Shown: positions 50,488 to 61,285 of the stretch, in pieces | Numbering within the stretch: position 1 is the first letter of the stretch | Layout: every line of letters starts with the position of its first letter | NCBI GenBank assembly: GCA_050248275.1 | Contig: JBFWSR010000007.1 | Location: 62,001 to 126,000, forward strand | Direction of reading: 5' to 3' | Origin: CAILZL01 sp050248275 | GTDB lineage: Bacteria > Pseudomonadota > Gammaproteobacteria > Steroidobacterales > Steroidobacteraceae | DNA: 64,000 nucleotides | Made by a program: the position numbers and the translations under genes | Notes under the pieces: model-generated | Databases searched by the model: none | Seen by the model: only the letters and a program-made list of their open reading frames with translations | What the model was told of the DNA's origin: nothing

Positions 50488-51276
50488 ATGAGTCTTGAAG
50501 CCGAATCCACCCCGACTGACGACGAGAACAAGCCCGGCCGCGGCGTCTATCTGCTGCCCAATCTGCTGACCACCGGCACCTTGTTTTCCGGTTTCTATGC
50601 CATCGTGGCGGCCATCGATCACAACTTTTCCCGCGCCGGCATGGCGGTGTTCATCGCCATGCTGTTTGACGGTCTGGATGGCCGGGTGGCGCGCTGGACC
50701 AATACCCAGAGTGCGTTCGGCAAGGAGTACGACAGCCTGTCCGACATGGTGGCTTTCGGTCTGGCGCCATCCATCGTAGCTTATCAATGGGGCGTGGTGC
50801 TGATTGCCGAATACGGCAAGCTGTGGGGACGGTTCGGCTGGCTGGCTGCGTTCTTTTATGCGGTGTGCGCTGCGCTGCGTCTGGCACGCTTCAACGTCAA
50901 GGCGGCCAGCAGCGACAAGCGTTATTTTGAAGGTCTGCCCAGTCCCTCGGCGGCGGCCTGCGTGGCAGGCTTCATCTGGGTGGCCAGTGAATACGGTGTC
51001 TCCGGTTTGCCGGCGCTGATGCTGGGTTTTCTGGTCACTGCTTCCATCGGCGCCCTGATGGTCAGCCGGTTTTCCTTCTGGAGCGGCAAGGATCTCAATC
51101 TGCGCGGCAAGGTGCCGGTGGCTTATCTGGTGCTGGTGCCGCTGATTTACGCGCTGTATGCCGCCGGGCCGGCCGAGACTTTGCTGATTACTTTCGGCAG
51201 CTATGCTGCGTCTGCACCCCTGCTGTGGTTGTGGCGTAAAGTGATGCGCAAACGCAATGCGGCTTCACCGTCATAG
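50488..51276 (+). CDS. pssA: CDP-diacylglycerol-serine O-phosphatidyltransferase
   Basis: A 262-aa multi-pass enzyme that makes phosphatidylserine from CDP-diacylglycerol and serine at the inner membrane. The CDP-alcohol phosphotransferase motif is complete: DGRVARWTNTQSAFGKEYDSLSD, fitting D-G-x2-A-R-x8-G-x3-D-x3-D. About eight hydrophobic segments are present, as in the Bacillus-type integral-membrane family. The start is ATG 50488 (MSLEAEST); the open frame runs back to 50407. The C-terminus is basic. Confidence 0.93.
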   Translation: MSLEAESTPTDDENKPGRGVYLLPNLLTTGTLFSGFYAIVAAIDHNFSRAGMAVFIAMLFDGLDGRVARWTNTQSAFGKEYDSLSDMVAFGLAPSIVAYQWGVVLIAEYGKLWGRFGWLAAFFYAVCAALRLARFNVKAASSDKRYFEGLPSPSAAACVAGFIWVASEYGVSGLPALMLGFLVTASIGALMVSRFSFWSGKDLNLRGKVPVAYLVLVPLIYALYAAGPAETLLITFGSYAASAPLLWLWRKVMRKRNAASPS

Positions 51277-51307
51277 TCATAAGACGGAGTCGTTGTACAA
51301 CGGTGGT

Positions 51308-52045
51308 ATGTGGTTGATGGACGCCAGACGTCTGCAATATCTCAAAGCGATGGATGTCGATGTCTGGGTGCGTCGTGACCTGCCCGATCCCGATGTCGCG
51401 CCGGCAATGTCTGCGCTGCAAGCGCCCGCGGCGATGCCGGTGACGGCCACAACCAACGATGCCGCCGCGTTGCAGGCGGATTGGGATGAACTGGCCAATG
51501 CCGTGCGTGCCTGTACGCTGTGTTCATTGCATGCCACGCGTACGCAGACCGTGTTCGGCGTCGGCAATCGCCATGCAGAATGGATGGTGATTGGTGAAGC
51601 GCCGGGCGCGGATGAAGATCGTCAGGGCGAGCCCTTCGTGGGGCGTGCTGGGCAGTTGCTCAATGCCATGTTGCAAGCCATGGGCTTCCCGCGCGAACAG
51701 GTCTATATCGCCAATGTGCTCAAGTGCCGCCCGCCGAGCAATCGCGACCCCAAACCGGAGGAAGCCGCCAGTTGCGCGCCGTATCTGGCGCGGCAGATTG
51801 AACTGGTCAATCCACGCGTGATTCTGTGCGTGGGGCGCATTGCCGCGCAGAATCTGCTGGCGACCGATACCCCCATCGGTAAATTGCGCGGTCGGGTACA
51901 CCGGCTGGGCGCACAGCAACGGCCGGTGGTGGTGACTTATCATCCTGCCTATCTGTTGCGCAGTCCCGGTGAGAAGCGCAAGGCATGGGACGATCTGCAA
52001 CTGGCGCTGCGCACCTATGCCGCCACGTCAGGACCGGCTGCATGA
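51308..52045 (+). CDS. uracil-DNA glycosylase, family 4 (4Fe-4S)
   Basis: A 245-aa base-excision repair enzyme that removes uracil. The iron-sulfur cysteines are C-x2-C in RACTLCSLHATR, one in LKCRPPSNRDPKPEE and one in ASCAPYL. The uracil-binding motif is GEAPGADEDRQGEPFVGRAGQLL and the second active-site motif is YHPAYLLRSP. The N-terminal ~70 residues are variable. The start is uncertain: ATG 51308 is used, ATG 51317 is next, and the frame runs open to 51257 into pssA. Its stop overlaps the rimI ATG by 4 nt. Confidence 0.9.
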   Translation: MWLMDARRLQYLKAMDVDVWVRRDLPDPDVAPAMSALQAPAAMPVTATTNDAAALQADWDELANAVRACTLCSLHATRTQTVFGVGNRHAEWMVIGEAPGADEDRQGEPFVGRAGQLLNAMLQAMGFPREQVYIANVLKCRPPSNRDPKPEEAASCAPYLARQIELVNPRVILCVGRIAAQNLLATDTPIGKLRGRVHRLGAQQRPVVVTYHPAYLLRSPGEKRKAWDDLQLALRTYAATSGPAA

Positions 52046-52551
52046 ACGCCGAACTGAAGCAGCAACTCACCCGTGTGGTGCGGGTGCGCGCCATGGCGCC
52101 TGCGGATGTTGTGCACATCATCCAGATTGAACAGGACGCTTATCCCTTCCCGTGGAGCGAAGGCATCTTCCGCGATTGTCTGCGCGTCGGTTATCTATGC
52201 CGCGTGATCGAAATGCGTGGCGAGATTTGTGGCTATGCCATCATGTCCTTTGGCGCCGATGAAGCGCACCTGCTCAACATCTGCATCCATCGCGAATTGC
52301 GCGAACAGGGTGTGGGACGCAAACTGCTGGAGTATCTGCTCGATTACGCGCGCAAGGCCGGCATGCATGATGCATTTCTGGAAGTGCGTCCCTCCAATCC
52401 GGTGGCGGTTCATTTGTATGAGTCGATCGGCTTTACGCGGGTAGGCGTGCGCAAGGGCTACTATCAGGGCACGCCGACCCGCGAAGATGCCTGGGTGTAC
52501 AAACTGGGTCTGAAGCAGGCGGACACTGACGCTGTGGATGAAGAGGACTGA
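52042..52551 (+). CDS. rimI: ribosomal protein S18-alanine N-acetyltransferase RimI
   Basis: A 169-aa GNAT acetyltransferase that acetylates the N-terminal Ala of ribosomal protein S18. It contains IEQDAYPFPWSEGIFRDCL, the acetyl-CoA loop ELREQGVGRKLLEYLLDYAR (Q/R-x-x-G-x-G/A) and FLEVRPSNPVAVHLYESIGFTRVGVRKGYY, all typical of RimI. The start ATG 52042 overlaps the UDG stop, a familiar neighbour pair. The C-terminal tail is acidic. Confidence 0.92.
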   Translation: MNAELKQQLTRVVRVRAMAPADVVHIIQIEQDAYPFPWSEGIFRDCLRVGYLCRVIEMRGEICGYAIMSFGADEAHLLNICIHRELREQGVGRKLLEYLLDYARKAGMHDAFLEVRPSNPVAVHLYESIGFTRVGVRKGYYQGTPTREDAWVYKLGLKQADTDAVDEED

Positions 52552-52723
52552 TGTGATTGCATCGGCATTTTTTCCGGCGTTTAATGACTGGATGATAGCC
52601 AGTGCGCAGTTTTTGCCATTCCGCAGCACAGGACATCCGCCTGGCCGGACTTTGTGGTATCCATTTCCAGCAATGGATGCGGCAACCCACACTCACAATT
52701 CATACCAAAAATGGAGATTACAG

Positions 52724-53179
52724 ATGAGCCCTCGTCTGACATTGTCTTCAAGCATGGTGACAGTGCTGTTTGCAGTCTTCGCCGTCACCGTGCGCGCCGA
52801 GGAGACGGTTGCTGCCCGGCTGCCGCTGCCGCAATTGACGGTCGATCTGAGTTCCGTGACGTATCCGGGTCCGGCGCAGCGCGCCGGTATGCAGGGCAGG
52901 GTGCTGGTGGCATTCAATATCACGCGCAGAGGCCGGCCCGATGAGCTGGAAGTCGTGAACGCCGAACCTGCCGACGTGTTCGATTCGGTGGCGATCAGGG
53001 CCGTCAAGCAAGTGGAGTTCACCGTTCCACGCGATTGGGAAGCCACCGGCGGCGCTTCGCATCGCTTCCAGTTCAGTGTCTTGTTCAAGCTCAATCCCTG
53101 TGAAGCACCCGCCTGCATCCCGCCTGTGCCGTATGAGTCGGCAGACGACTTTCTGATCGTCGGCGCTCAGGCCAAATAG
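52724..53179 (+). CDS. secreted TonB C-terminal domain protein
   Basis: A 151-aa protein with an N-terminal signal-like hydrophobic segment (residues 8-22, ending VRA) and a TonB/TolA-type C-terminal domain (about 40-130; AGMQGRVLVAFNITRRGRPDELEVVNAEPADVFDSVAIRAVKQVEF). It lacks the membrane anchor and Pro-rich spacer of true TonB, so it may be a periplasmic stand-alone domain. Four cysteines near the C-terminus (CEAPAC and others) could form a disulfide. The start ATG 52724 is preceded by GGAGA. No ExbB/ExbD is nearby. Confidence 0.78.
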   Translation: MSPRLTLSSSMVTVLFAVFAVTVRAEETVAARLPLPQLTVDLSSVTYPGPAQRAGMQGRVLVAFNITRRGRPDELEVVNAEPADVFDSVAIRAVKQVEFTVPRDWEATGGASHRFQFSVLFKLNPCEAPACIPPVPYESADDFLIVGAQAK

Positions 53180-53425
53180 CAGTACATTAGTTGTGCGATG
53201 ATCGAGTCGTGACTTGGGAATGGCTTGACATCCGTACCGGGTCGCGTGCCAATCTTGTTGAGCGTCGCTTGAAGTATCTTCACGCCCGCCGGCCGGGTTT
53301 GTGAGTTATTCTTGAGCCGGCAAAAATTTGCTCAGCCCCTGCTCCGGCACCCCCACGAAGATCCGTTCTCCGCATTGGTTGAATGCGGGCGGCTGGTTTC
53401 ATGGATTCAATTGTGGACGTTATTC

Positions 53426-54598
53426 ATGGTTAGTCTGTTCAAGCGATTGGCTCAGGGTGCCGCTTGCGTTGCCCTGGCGGTGTGGTTAAGCGCCTGTTCC
53501 AAACCCGGTCAGGGCAATGCCGGTCCCGGCGGAACAGGGCCGGCGCCTCAGGTTGCGGTGGTGACCATTCATGCGCAGCCACTGACCTTGAAGACCAAAT
53601 TGCCCGGGCGCGCTTCTGCTTACGTCATTGCCGAGGTGCGTCCGCAGGTGGGCGGCATCCTCAAGCGTCGCGTTTTCCGGGAAGGCGCGGATGTGAAAGC
53701 CGGTCAGGTGCTCTACGAAATTGATCCCGCGCTTTATCAGGCCGCCGCCGACAATGCGCGCGCAGCGTTGGCCAAGGCTGAAGCCAATCTGGTGACGATA
53801 AAACAGAAGGCACAGCGTTATGCACAACTGGTCAAGTCCGGCGTCATCAGCCAGCAGGATAACGACGATGTGGTGGCGGCGTTGGGTCAGGCCGAAGCGG
53901 ATGTCACTGCCAGCAGGGCCGCTCTGGAGACCGCCACCATCAATCTGGGTTATACCCGTATCACCGCGCCCATTTCCGGTCGCATTGGCAAGTCCAGCGT
54001 CACAGCAGGCGCGTTGCTGACAGCCAACCAGACTACGGCGCTGGCGACGATTCAGCAGCTTGATCCGATTTATGTGGACGTGACCCAGACCAGTTCGGAG
54101 TTGATGCGGCTGCGTCGTTTGTTTGATAGCGGTCAGCTCAAGCGTGCGGATCGCGATCATATCCGTGCGGGGTTGATCTTTGACGACGGCAGTGCTTACG
54201 CACAAAGCGGCAAACTGCAATTCGCCGACATCACGGTGGACGAAAGCACCAGCTCGGTGACCCTGCGCGTGGTGTTTCCCAACCCCAGGCATGACATTCT
54301 GCCGGGCATGTATGTTCGCGCGATCCTGGAAGAGGGTGTGGAGGAACATGCCTTGCTGGTGCCGCAGCAGGCCGTTGCCCGCGATCCGCTGGGCAATGCC
54401 ACGGCGCTGGTGCTCAACGTCGATGGCGTGGTTGAACTGCGCAAGCTGACCATTGATCGCGCTGTTGACAATCAATGGCTGATTCGCGATGGCCTGCAGG
54501 ATGGCGAACAGGTCATTACCGAGGGCAGCCAGCGCGTCAAGCCGGGTGACAAAGCCACGGTGGCTGCTGCCGTTGCTTCGCCTGTCACTCAGTCGTAA
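53426..54598 (+). CDS. RND efflux periplasmic adaptor lipoprotein, AcrA/MexA-like
   Basis: A 390-aa membrane fusion protein. The N-terminal signal ends in lipobox LSAC, so it is lipid-anchored in the inner membrane. A beta-barrel/lipoyl domain with GRASAYVIAEVRPQVGGILKRRVFREGADVKAGQVLYEIDP, an alpha-helical hairpin (about 95-165) and the second lipoyl half (TRITAPISGRIGKSSVTAGAL) follow in the usual order. The start is ATG 53426; upstream codons lack a signal. It is 9 nt from the pump gene. There is no outer-membrane channel gene or TetR repressor next to them. Confidence 0.93.
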   Translation: MVSLFKRLAQGAACVALAVWLSACSKPGQGNAGPGGTGPAPQVAVVTIHAQPLTLKTKLPGRASAYVIAEVRPQVGGILKRRVFREGADVKAGQVLYEIDPALYQAAADNARAALAKAEANLVTIKQKAQRYAQLVKSGVISQQDNDDVVAALGQAEADVTASRAALETATINLGYTRITAPISGRIGKSSVTAGALLTANQTTALATIQQLDPIYVDVTQTSSELMRLRRLFDSGQLKRADRDHIRAGLIFDDGSAYAQSGKLQFADITVDESTSSVTLRVVFPNPRHDILPGMYVRAILEEGVEEHALLVPQQAVARDPLGNATALVLNVDGVVELRKLTIDRAVDNQWLIRDGLQDGEQVITEGSQRVKPGDKATVAAAVASPVTQS

Positions 54599-54607
54599 GG
54601 AGAACTC

Positions 54608-57600
54608 ATGGCGCGATTCTTCATCGACAGGCCGATTTTTGCCTGGGTTATTGCGCTGACCATCATGCTGGCGGGTCTGCTGGCGATCCGTGCCCTGCCG
54701 ATATCTCAGTATCCGACGATTGCGCCGCCAATGGTGAACATCAACGCCACTTATCCGGGCGCTTCGGCGAAAACGCTGGAAGATTCGGTGACCCAGATCA
54801 TCGAACAGGCGATGCAGGGCATTGATGGCCTGAGTTATATCAACTCGACCAGCGATGCCCAGGGGCAGGCCTCCGTCATGCTGACCTTTGAGGCCGGCAC
54901 TGATCCGGACGTTGCGCAGATGCAGGTGCAGAACAAGCTGCAGCAGGCCACCGCCAGACTGCCGGTCGAAGTGCAGAGCCAGGGCGTGACGGTGACCAAG
55001 TCGGTCAGGGACTACCTCATGATTGTCGGTCTGTATTCCGACGATGGTTCACGGACGCATAGCGATCTTGCCGATTATGCGGTATCGAATCTGCAGGATA
55101 CGTTGGCGCGTGTGGATGGCGTGGGCGAAGTGTCCATATTCGGTTCGCCCTATGCGATGCGCATCTGGCTGAACCCGGACAAGCTCAACAACTACAAGTT
55201 GTCGCCGGCGGATATCAAGAGCGCCTTGCTGGCCCAGAATGCCCAGGTGTCCGTGGGACAGCTGGGCGCATTGCCGGCGATGGAAGGGCAGCAACTCAAC
55301 GCCATCGTCAATGCACAGAGCCGTCTGCAAACGCCCGAGCAGTTCAGGAACATCCTGCTGCGCACCGATCCGAATGGCGCACTGGTGCGCTTGCGCGATG
55401 TGGCGCGCGTCGAGATTGGCCGGGAGAACTACAGCCGTGAAGTCAGTTATGGCCGGTGGCCGGCGGTGGGTATTCCTGTCAGGCTGGCGGTGGGCGCCAA
55501 TGCGCTGGCGACGGCCGAGCGCGTCAAGGCGAAACTGGCGGAACTCGAGCCATACTTTCCGCGTGGCATCAAGTCGATGTTGCCCTATGACAGCTCGCCC
55601 TTTGTGCGCGCCTCCATCGACGAAGTGGTGAAGACGCTGGTGGAAGCCATCCTGCTGGTGTTCGTGGTGATGTATCTGTTCCTGCAGAGCTGGCGCGCCA
55701 CGCTGATTCCCACCATCGCCGTACCGGTCGTCCTGTTGGGCACGTTCGGCATCCTTGCCGTATTCGGCTATTCGATCAACATGCTCACCATGTTCGCCAC
55801 CGTGCTGGCCATCGGTCTGCTGGTGGACGATGCCATCGTGGTGGTGGAAAACGTCGAGCGTCTGATGCATGAGGAAGGCCTGTCGCCGCTGGAGGCAACA
55901 CGCAAGTCGATGGAACAGATCACCGGCGCACTGGTGGGCATTGCCCTGGTGCTGTCCGCCGTGTTTGTGCCCATGGCATTCTTCAGCGGTTCCACCGGCG
56001 TGATCTATCGCCAGTTCTCGGTGACGATTGTTTCGGCGATGATCCTGTCGGTGCTGGTGGCGTTGATCTTGACGCCGGCACTGTGCGCTACCCTGCTCAA
56101 GCCGGTTGAGCATGATGAACGCGCCAGACAGCCGGCTTTCTTTCGCTGGTTCAATGACTGGTTCGCACGCAGCCAGAATGCGTATCAAGGTGTGGTGAGG
56201 CGCTGGATTGCGCGCAGCAGCCGTATCCTGATCATCTATGGCGTCATCATCCTGGCCATGGGGGTGTTGCTGGCCCGCCTGCCCACTTCATTTCTGCCTG
56301 ATGAAGATCAGGGCGCCATGTTCGTGCTGGTGCAATTGCCGGTCGGCGCCACGCAGGAACGCTCCATCAAGGTGGTGCGGCAGATTCAGGATTACTTTCA
56401 GGACAAGGAAAAGAACAATATCAGGGCCGTGTTTGGCGTGAACGGGTTCAGTTTCAGCGGTGGCGGCCAGAACGCTGCCCTGGTGTTTGTGCGTTTCAAG
56501 GACTGGAGCGAACGCAAGGGCGCAGCGAACCGGGCATCGGCGATCGCCCAGCGCGCCAACATCAATTTCTCGCAGTTTCGCGATGCATTGATCTATGCCC
56601 TGGTGCCGCCCCCGGTCAGTGGCCTGGGTACGTCTGCCGGCTTTGATCTGCAATTGCAGGATCGCGCCGGTCTGGGGCATGACGTTCTGCTACAGGCCCG
56701 CAATCAATTGCTGGGCATGGCCGCCAAAAATCCCAACATGGTGGCGGTGCGGCCAAATGGCCAGGAAGATGCGCCGCAGCTGCAGATTGAGATCGACGCC
56801 GAAAAGGCTACTGCATTGGGTCTGTCGCTTGCCGACATCAATGATCTGCTCAGCACTGCCTGGGGTGGCAGCTATGTCAATGACTTCATTGATCGCGGTC
56901 GCGTGAAGAAGGTCTATGTGCAGGGCGAGGCGCAGGCGCGCATGCAGCCCGAGGACATCGGCAAGTGGCGCGTGCGCAATAAGCTGGGCGAGATGGTGCC
57001 GCTTAGCGCCTTTGTCACTGCGCACTGGCAATATGGTCCCACCAAGCTGGAACGTTACAACGGGCTGAGTTCGATGGAGATCGTCGGCGTGGCGGCGCCG
57101 GGCAAGAGCACTGGCGAGGCCATGGAAGCGATCAAGCAGCTCATTGCCACGTTGCCGCAGGGCATCGGCTACGAATGGACCGGCGTCTCCGTGCAGGAAC
57201 TGGCGGCCGGTTCGCAGGCGCCGGCATTGTATGCGCTATCCATCGTGGTGGTGTTCCTCTGTCTGGCGGCGTTGTACGAAAGCTGGTCCATTCCTTTTGC
57301 GGTCATGCTGGTGGTGCCGCTGGGCATTTTGGGCGCGGTGCTGGTGACCTTGCTGCGCGGCTTGAGCAATGACGTTTATTTTCAGGTGGGTTTGCTGACC
57401 ACCATCGGTCTGTCCGCCAAGAACGCCATCCTCATCGTCGAATTCGCCAAGGAAGCCTATGCGCACGGCGCTGACCTGATCGACGCAACGCTGGAAGCCG
57501 TCCGGCTGCGATTGCGGCCGATTCTGATGACCTCGTTTGCATTTGCATTGGGCGTATCGCCGCTGGCGTTGACCAGCGGTGTCGGCTCCGGCGCGCAGAA

Positions 57601-57739
57601 CGCCATCGGTACCGGCGTGCTGGGCGGCATTCTGGCGGCGACGGTACTGGGCATTTTCTTCGTGCCCGTGTTTTTCGTGGTGGTGTATCGGTTCTTTCCC
57701 GGCAAGCAGCGGGTGCGGCCAGAGTCGGGTACTGCTTGA
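54608..57739 (+). CDS. RND multidrug efflux permease, AcrB/MexB-like (HAE1)
   Basis: A 1,043-aa, 12-helix proton-driven pump of the hydrophobe/amphiphile efflux family. Two large periplasmic loops follow TM1 and TM7. The proton-relay residues are in LLVDDAIVVVENV (the AcrB Asp407/Asp408 pair) and SAKNAILIVEFAKE (Lys940). It begins MARFFIDRPIFAWVIALTIML as usual, and length matches AcrB. With the adaptor before it, it needs an outer-membrane TolC/OprM partner from elsewhere. The substrate range cannot be predicted; solvents and aromatics would fit the genomic setting. Confidence 0.95.
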   Translation: MARFFIDRPIFAWVIALTIMLAGLLAIRALPISQYPTIAPPMVNINATYPGASAKTLEDSVTQIIEQAMQGIDGLSYINSTSDAQGQASVMLTFEAGTDPDVAQMQVQNKLQQATARLPVEVQSQGVTVTKSVRDYLMIVGLYSDDGSRTHSDLADYAVSNLQDTLARVDGVGEVSIFGSPYAMRIWLNPDKLNNYKLSPADIKSALLAQNAQVSVGQLGALPAMEGQQLNAIVNAQSRLQTPEQFRNILLRTDPNGALVRLRDVARVEIGRENYSREVSYGRWPAVGIPVRLAVGANALATAERVKAKLAELEPYFPRGIKSMLPYDSSPFVRASIDEVVKTLVEAILLVFVVMYLFLQSWRATLIPTIAVPVVLLGTFGILAVFGYSINMLTMFATVLAIGLLVDDAIVVVENVERLMHEEGLSPLEATRKSMEQITGALVGIALVLSAVFVPMAFFSGSTGVIYRQFSVTIVSAMILSVLVALILTPALCATLLKPVEHDERARQPAFFRWFNDWFARSQNAYQGVVRRWIARSSRILIIYGVIILAMGVLLARLPTSFLPDEDQGAMFVLVQLPVGATQERSIKVVRQIQDYFQDKEKNNIRAVFGVNGFSFSGGGQNAALVFVRFKDWSERKGAANRASAIAQRANINFSQFRDALIYALVPPPVSGLGTSAGFDLQLQDRAGLGHDVLLQARNQLLGMAAKNPNMVAVRPNGQEDAPQLQIEIDAEKATALGLSLADINDLLSTAWGGSYVNDFIDRGRVKKVYVQGEAQARMQPEDIGKWRVRNKLGEMVPLSAFVTAHWQYGPTKLERYNGLSSMEIVGVAAPGKSTGEAMEAIKQLIATLPQGIGYEWTGVSVQELAAGSQAPALYALSIVVVFLCLAALYESWSIPFAVMLVVPLGILGAVLVTLLRGLSNDVYFQVGLLTTIGLSAKNAILIVEFAKEAYAHGADLIDATLEAVRLRLRPILMTSFAFALGVSPLALTSGVGSGAQNAIGTGVLGGILAATVLGIFFVPVFFVVVYRFFPGKQRVRPESGTA

Positions 57740-57751
57740 GTTGTAAAACCA

Positions 57752-57773
57752 AAGACGCGACGGATCGCGTCTT
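57752..57773. terminator. bidirectional hairpin between the RND pump and DUF2905 genes
   Basis: AAGACGCGA (57752-57760), CGGA, TCGCGTCTT (57765-57773) form a perfect 9-bp stem between the two convergent genes, 12 nt past the pump stop. The T-run is short on both sides. Confidence 0.55.
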
Positions 57774-57785
57774 GTGCCCGTGGGC

Positions 57786-57989
57786 TTATTTGCGCCGGAA
57801 CCAATACATCAGCAGCGAGACGACTATGCTGATCACGATTGAAGTCGTCAGCGGAAAATAAAAGCTGCCGCCAGGACGTTCGATGCGGATGTCACCGGGC
57901 AGGCGGCCGAAAGGCAGCCTGGATATCCATGGCCACAGAACCCCCATCAGGGCAATGGCAAGTCCAAGCAGGATCAGCAGACGCGACAT
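57786..57989 (-). CDS. DUF2905 small membrane protein
   Basis: A 67-aa protein with two hydrophobic segments (about 3-22 and 46-63) separated by the family motif RLPFGRLPGDIRIERPGGSFYFPL. DUF2905 proteins are widespread and uncharacterised. It is convergent with the efflux pump gene and ends just after the shared hairpin. Confidence 0.85.
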   Translation of the reverse strand: MSRLLILLGLAIALMGVLWPWISRLPFGRLPGDIRIERPGGSFYFPLTTSIVISIVVSLLMYWFRRK

Positions 57990-58031
57990 ACGCAGGTAAA
58001 GTCAGTCAGTGAAACGCAAACAGTCTGGGGA

Positions 58032-58268
58032 TCATTCTTCTTCCTCTTCAAGCGACAGCTCGCCGCGTTCGTAGGCTCCAAGCAACGCTCGCGCGGCGGG
58101 CGCAGCGCGTTCATCCACCATGATTGACAGATAGCCTACGGCTGGCACCTCGCCCAATCCGCCTTGCAACGCCGCGCCCTGTAGGAAAACCTCGAAACCC
58201 TGGTGTCTGAGCAATCCGGTCAGGAGTTGCGCCTCAATATAGTCGCTGCCTCGAAATACGGAAATCAT
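58032..58268 (-). CDS. DUF2007 (putative signal-transducing protein) family
   Basis: A 78-aa protein. SVFRGSDYIEAQLLTGLLRHQGFEVFLQGAALQGGLGEVPAVGYLSIMVDERAAPAARALLGAYERGE matches the DUF2007 domain, a small alpha/beta fold of unknown role. The C-terminus is a run of Glu. The start ATG 58268 has AGGAG 9 nt upstream; the frame runs open to 58436 over the icd promoter, which is rejected as coding. Confidence 0.8.
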   Translation of the reverse strand: MISVFRGSDYIEAQLLTGLLRHQGFEVFLQGAALQGGLGEVPAVGYLSIMVDERAAPAARALLGAYERGELSLEEEEE

Positions 58269-58360
58269 GAATAGATGCTCCTGGTCGTACCGGGTCAGCA
58301 TACGCCGCCTGCGCTGCGTTGATACGCAGGAGTCGCGCCCAGTTCCGACGGTCGGCTTGA

Positions 58361-58366
58361 TATACT
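58361..58366 (+). promoter_or_regulatory. candidate -10 element for icd
   Basis: TATACT lies 69 nt before the icd ATG, in the divergent gap with the DUF2007 gene. The -35 is not clear. Confidence 0.35.
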
Positions 58367-58434
58367 CCCGGGCTTTAAACGTGGCCCGAACCGTGCCGCC
58401 CACCTCCGATCCTGCCCTGTCCTGAAGGAAAGCC

Positions 58435-60657
<2,223 letters not shown>

Positions 60658-60663
60658 GGGATA

Positions 60664-60697
60664 AAGGCTGCGATGTTTAAACATCGCAGCCTTGTTA
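60664..60697 (+). terminator. hairpin terminator after icd
   Basis: AAGGCTGCGATGTTT (60664-60678) is followed at once by its exact complement AAACATCGCAGCCTT (60679-60693), then GTT. The stem is strong but the T-run is weak. It marks the boundary between icd and the AT-richer accessory patch. Confidence 0.7.
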
Positions 60698-60829
60698 TGT
60701 ATGGTCTGTTGTTAATTCACTGCTTTAGTTGATCTTGAATGAAATGATTAGTGCTGGCGTGGTCAGCTGTGCGGATTTTCTCTACGTGAGCTGGTCGTGC
60801 GGTCTCTTGGGGAAATTAAGGAGAGGGTT

Positions 60830-61285
60830 ATGAGTGAATCGAAAATTGAAATCAGGATCGGCCAGATCACCTTTTCTGGGCAGGGTGAGCAGGATTGGGT
60901 TGCAAGTCAACTGGACAAGATTCTGGCTCAAGCGGAAAAATTGATTCAACTTGCACCCGCTCCAGATGAGGCCGATGGCAGTGAGAATGGTCACAAGCCC
61001 ATGGGGAAGGACGTGGGAATCGCGAAGAAGACGCTGCCTGCTTTCCTACAAGAGAAGAATGCCAAGACTCAGCAGGTCAAAAAATTTCTCGCAACAGCTG
61101 TTTGGCTAGAAGCAAAAGGCCAGAGCAGGCTATTAACGAGCGATGTAACAAAAGCTTTAAGTGATGCAAACCAGAAACGTTTAGGAAATCCCGCAGATTG
61201 TCTCAATCAGAACGTATCAAAGGGGAATTGTGAGAAGGACGGAAAACAATTTTTTGTCACAGACGATGGAAAGAATTCTCTGTGA
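60830..61285 (+). CDS. unidentified protein, first gene of an accessory two-gene module
   Basis: A 151-aa protein I do not recognise as a named family. The N-terminus (IEIRIGQITFSGQGEQDWVASQLDKILAQAEKLI) predicts beta strands and an amphipathic helix; the middle (about 45-75) is charged and likely flexible; the C-terminal half (about 80-150) looks helical and ends LNQNVSKGNCEKDGKQFFVTDDGK, like the wing of a small winged helix. A very strong ribosome site (AAGGAGAGGG) precedes ATG 60830. Base use is AT-richer by eye than the flanking genes. The stop overlaps the next gene's GTG by 4 nt, so the two products are probably made together. Confidence 0.75.
   Translation: MSESKIEIRIGQITFSGQGEQDWVASQLDKILAQAEKLIQLAPAPDEADGSENGHKPMGKDVGIAKKTLPAFLQEKNAKTQQVKKFLATAVWLEAKGQSRLLTSDVTKALSDANQKRLGNPADCLNQNVSKGNCEKDGKQFFVTDDGKNSL

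Noticed and set aside
53224..53260. TTGACA as a -35 box for the RND operon
   Set aside because: No acceptable -10 hexamer occurs 16-18 nt downstream.
53312..53425. 38-codon extension of the RND adaptor
   Set aside because: No signal peptide would remain at the N-terminus; ATG 53426 gives a proper lipoprotein signal and LSAC lipobox.
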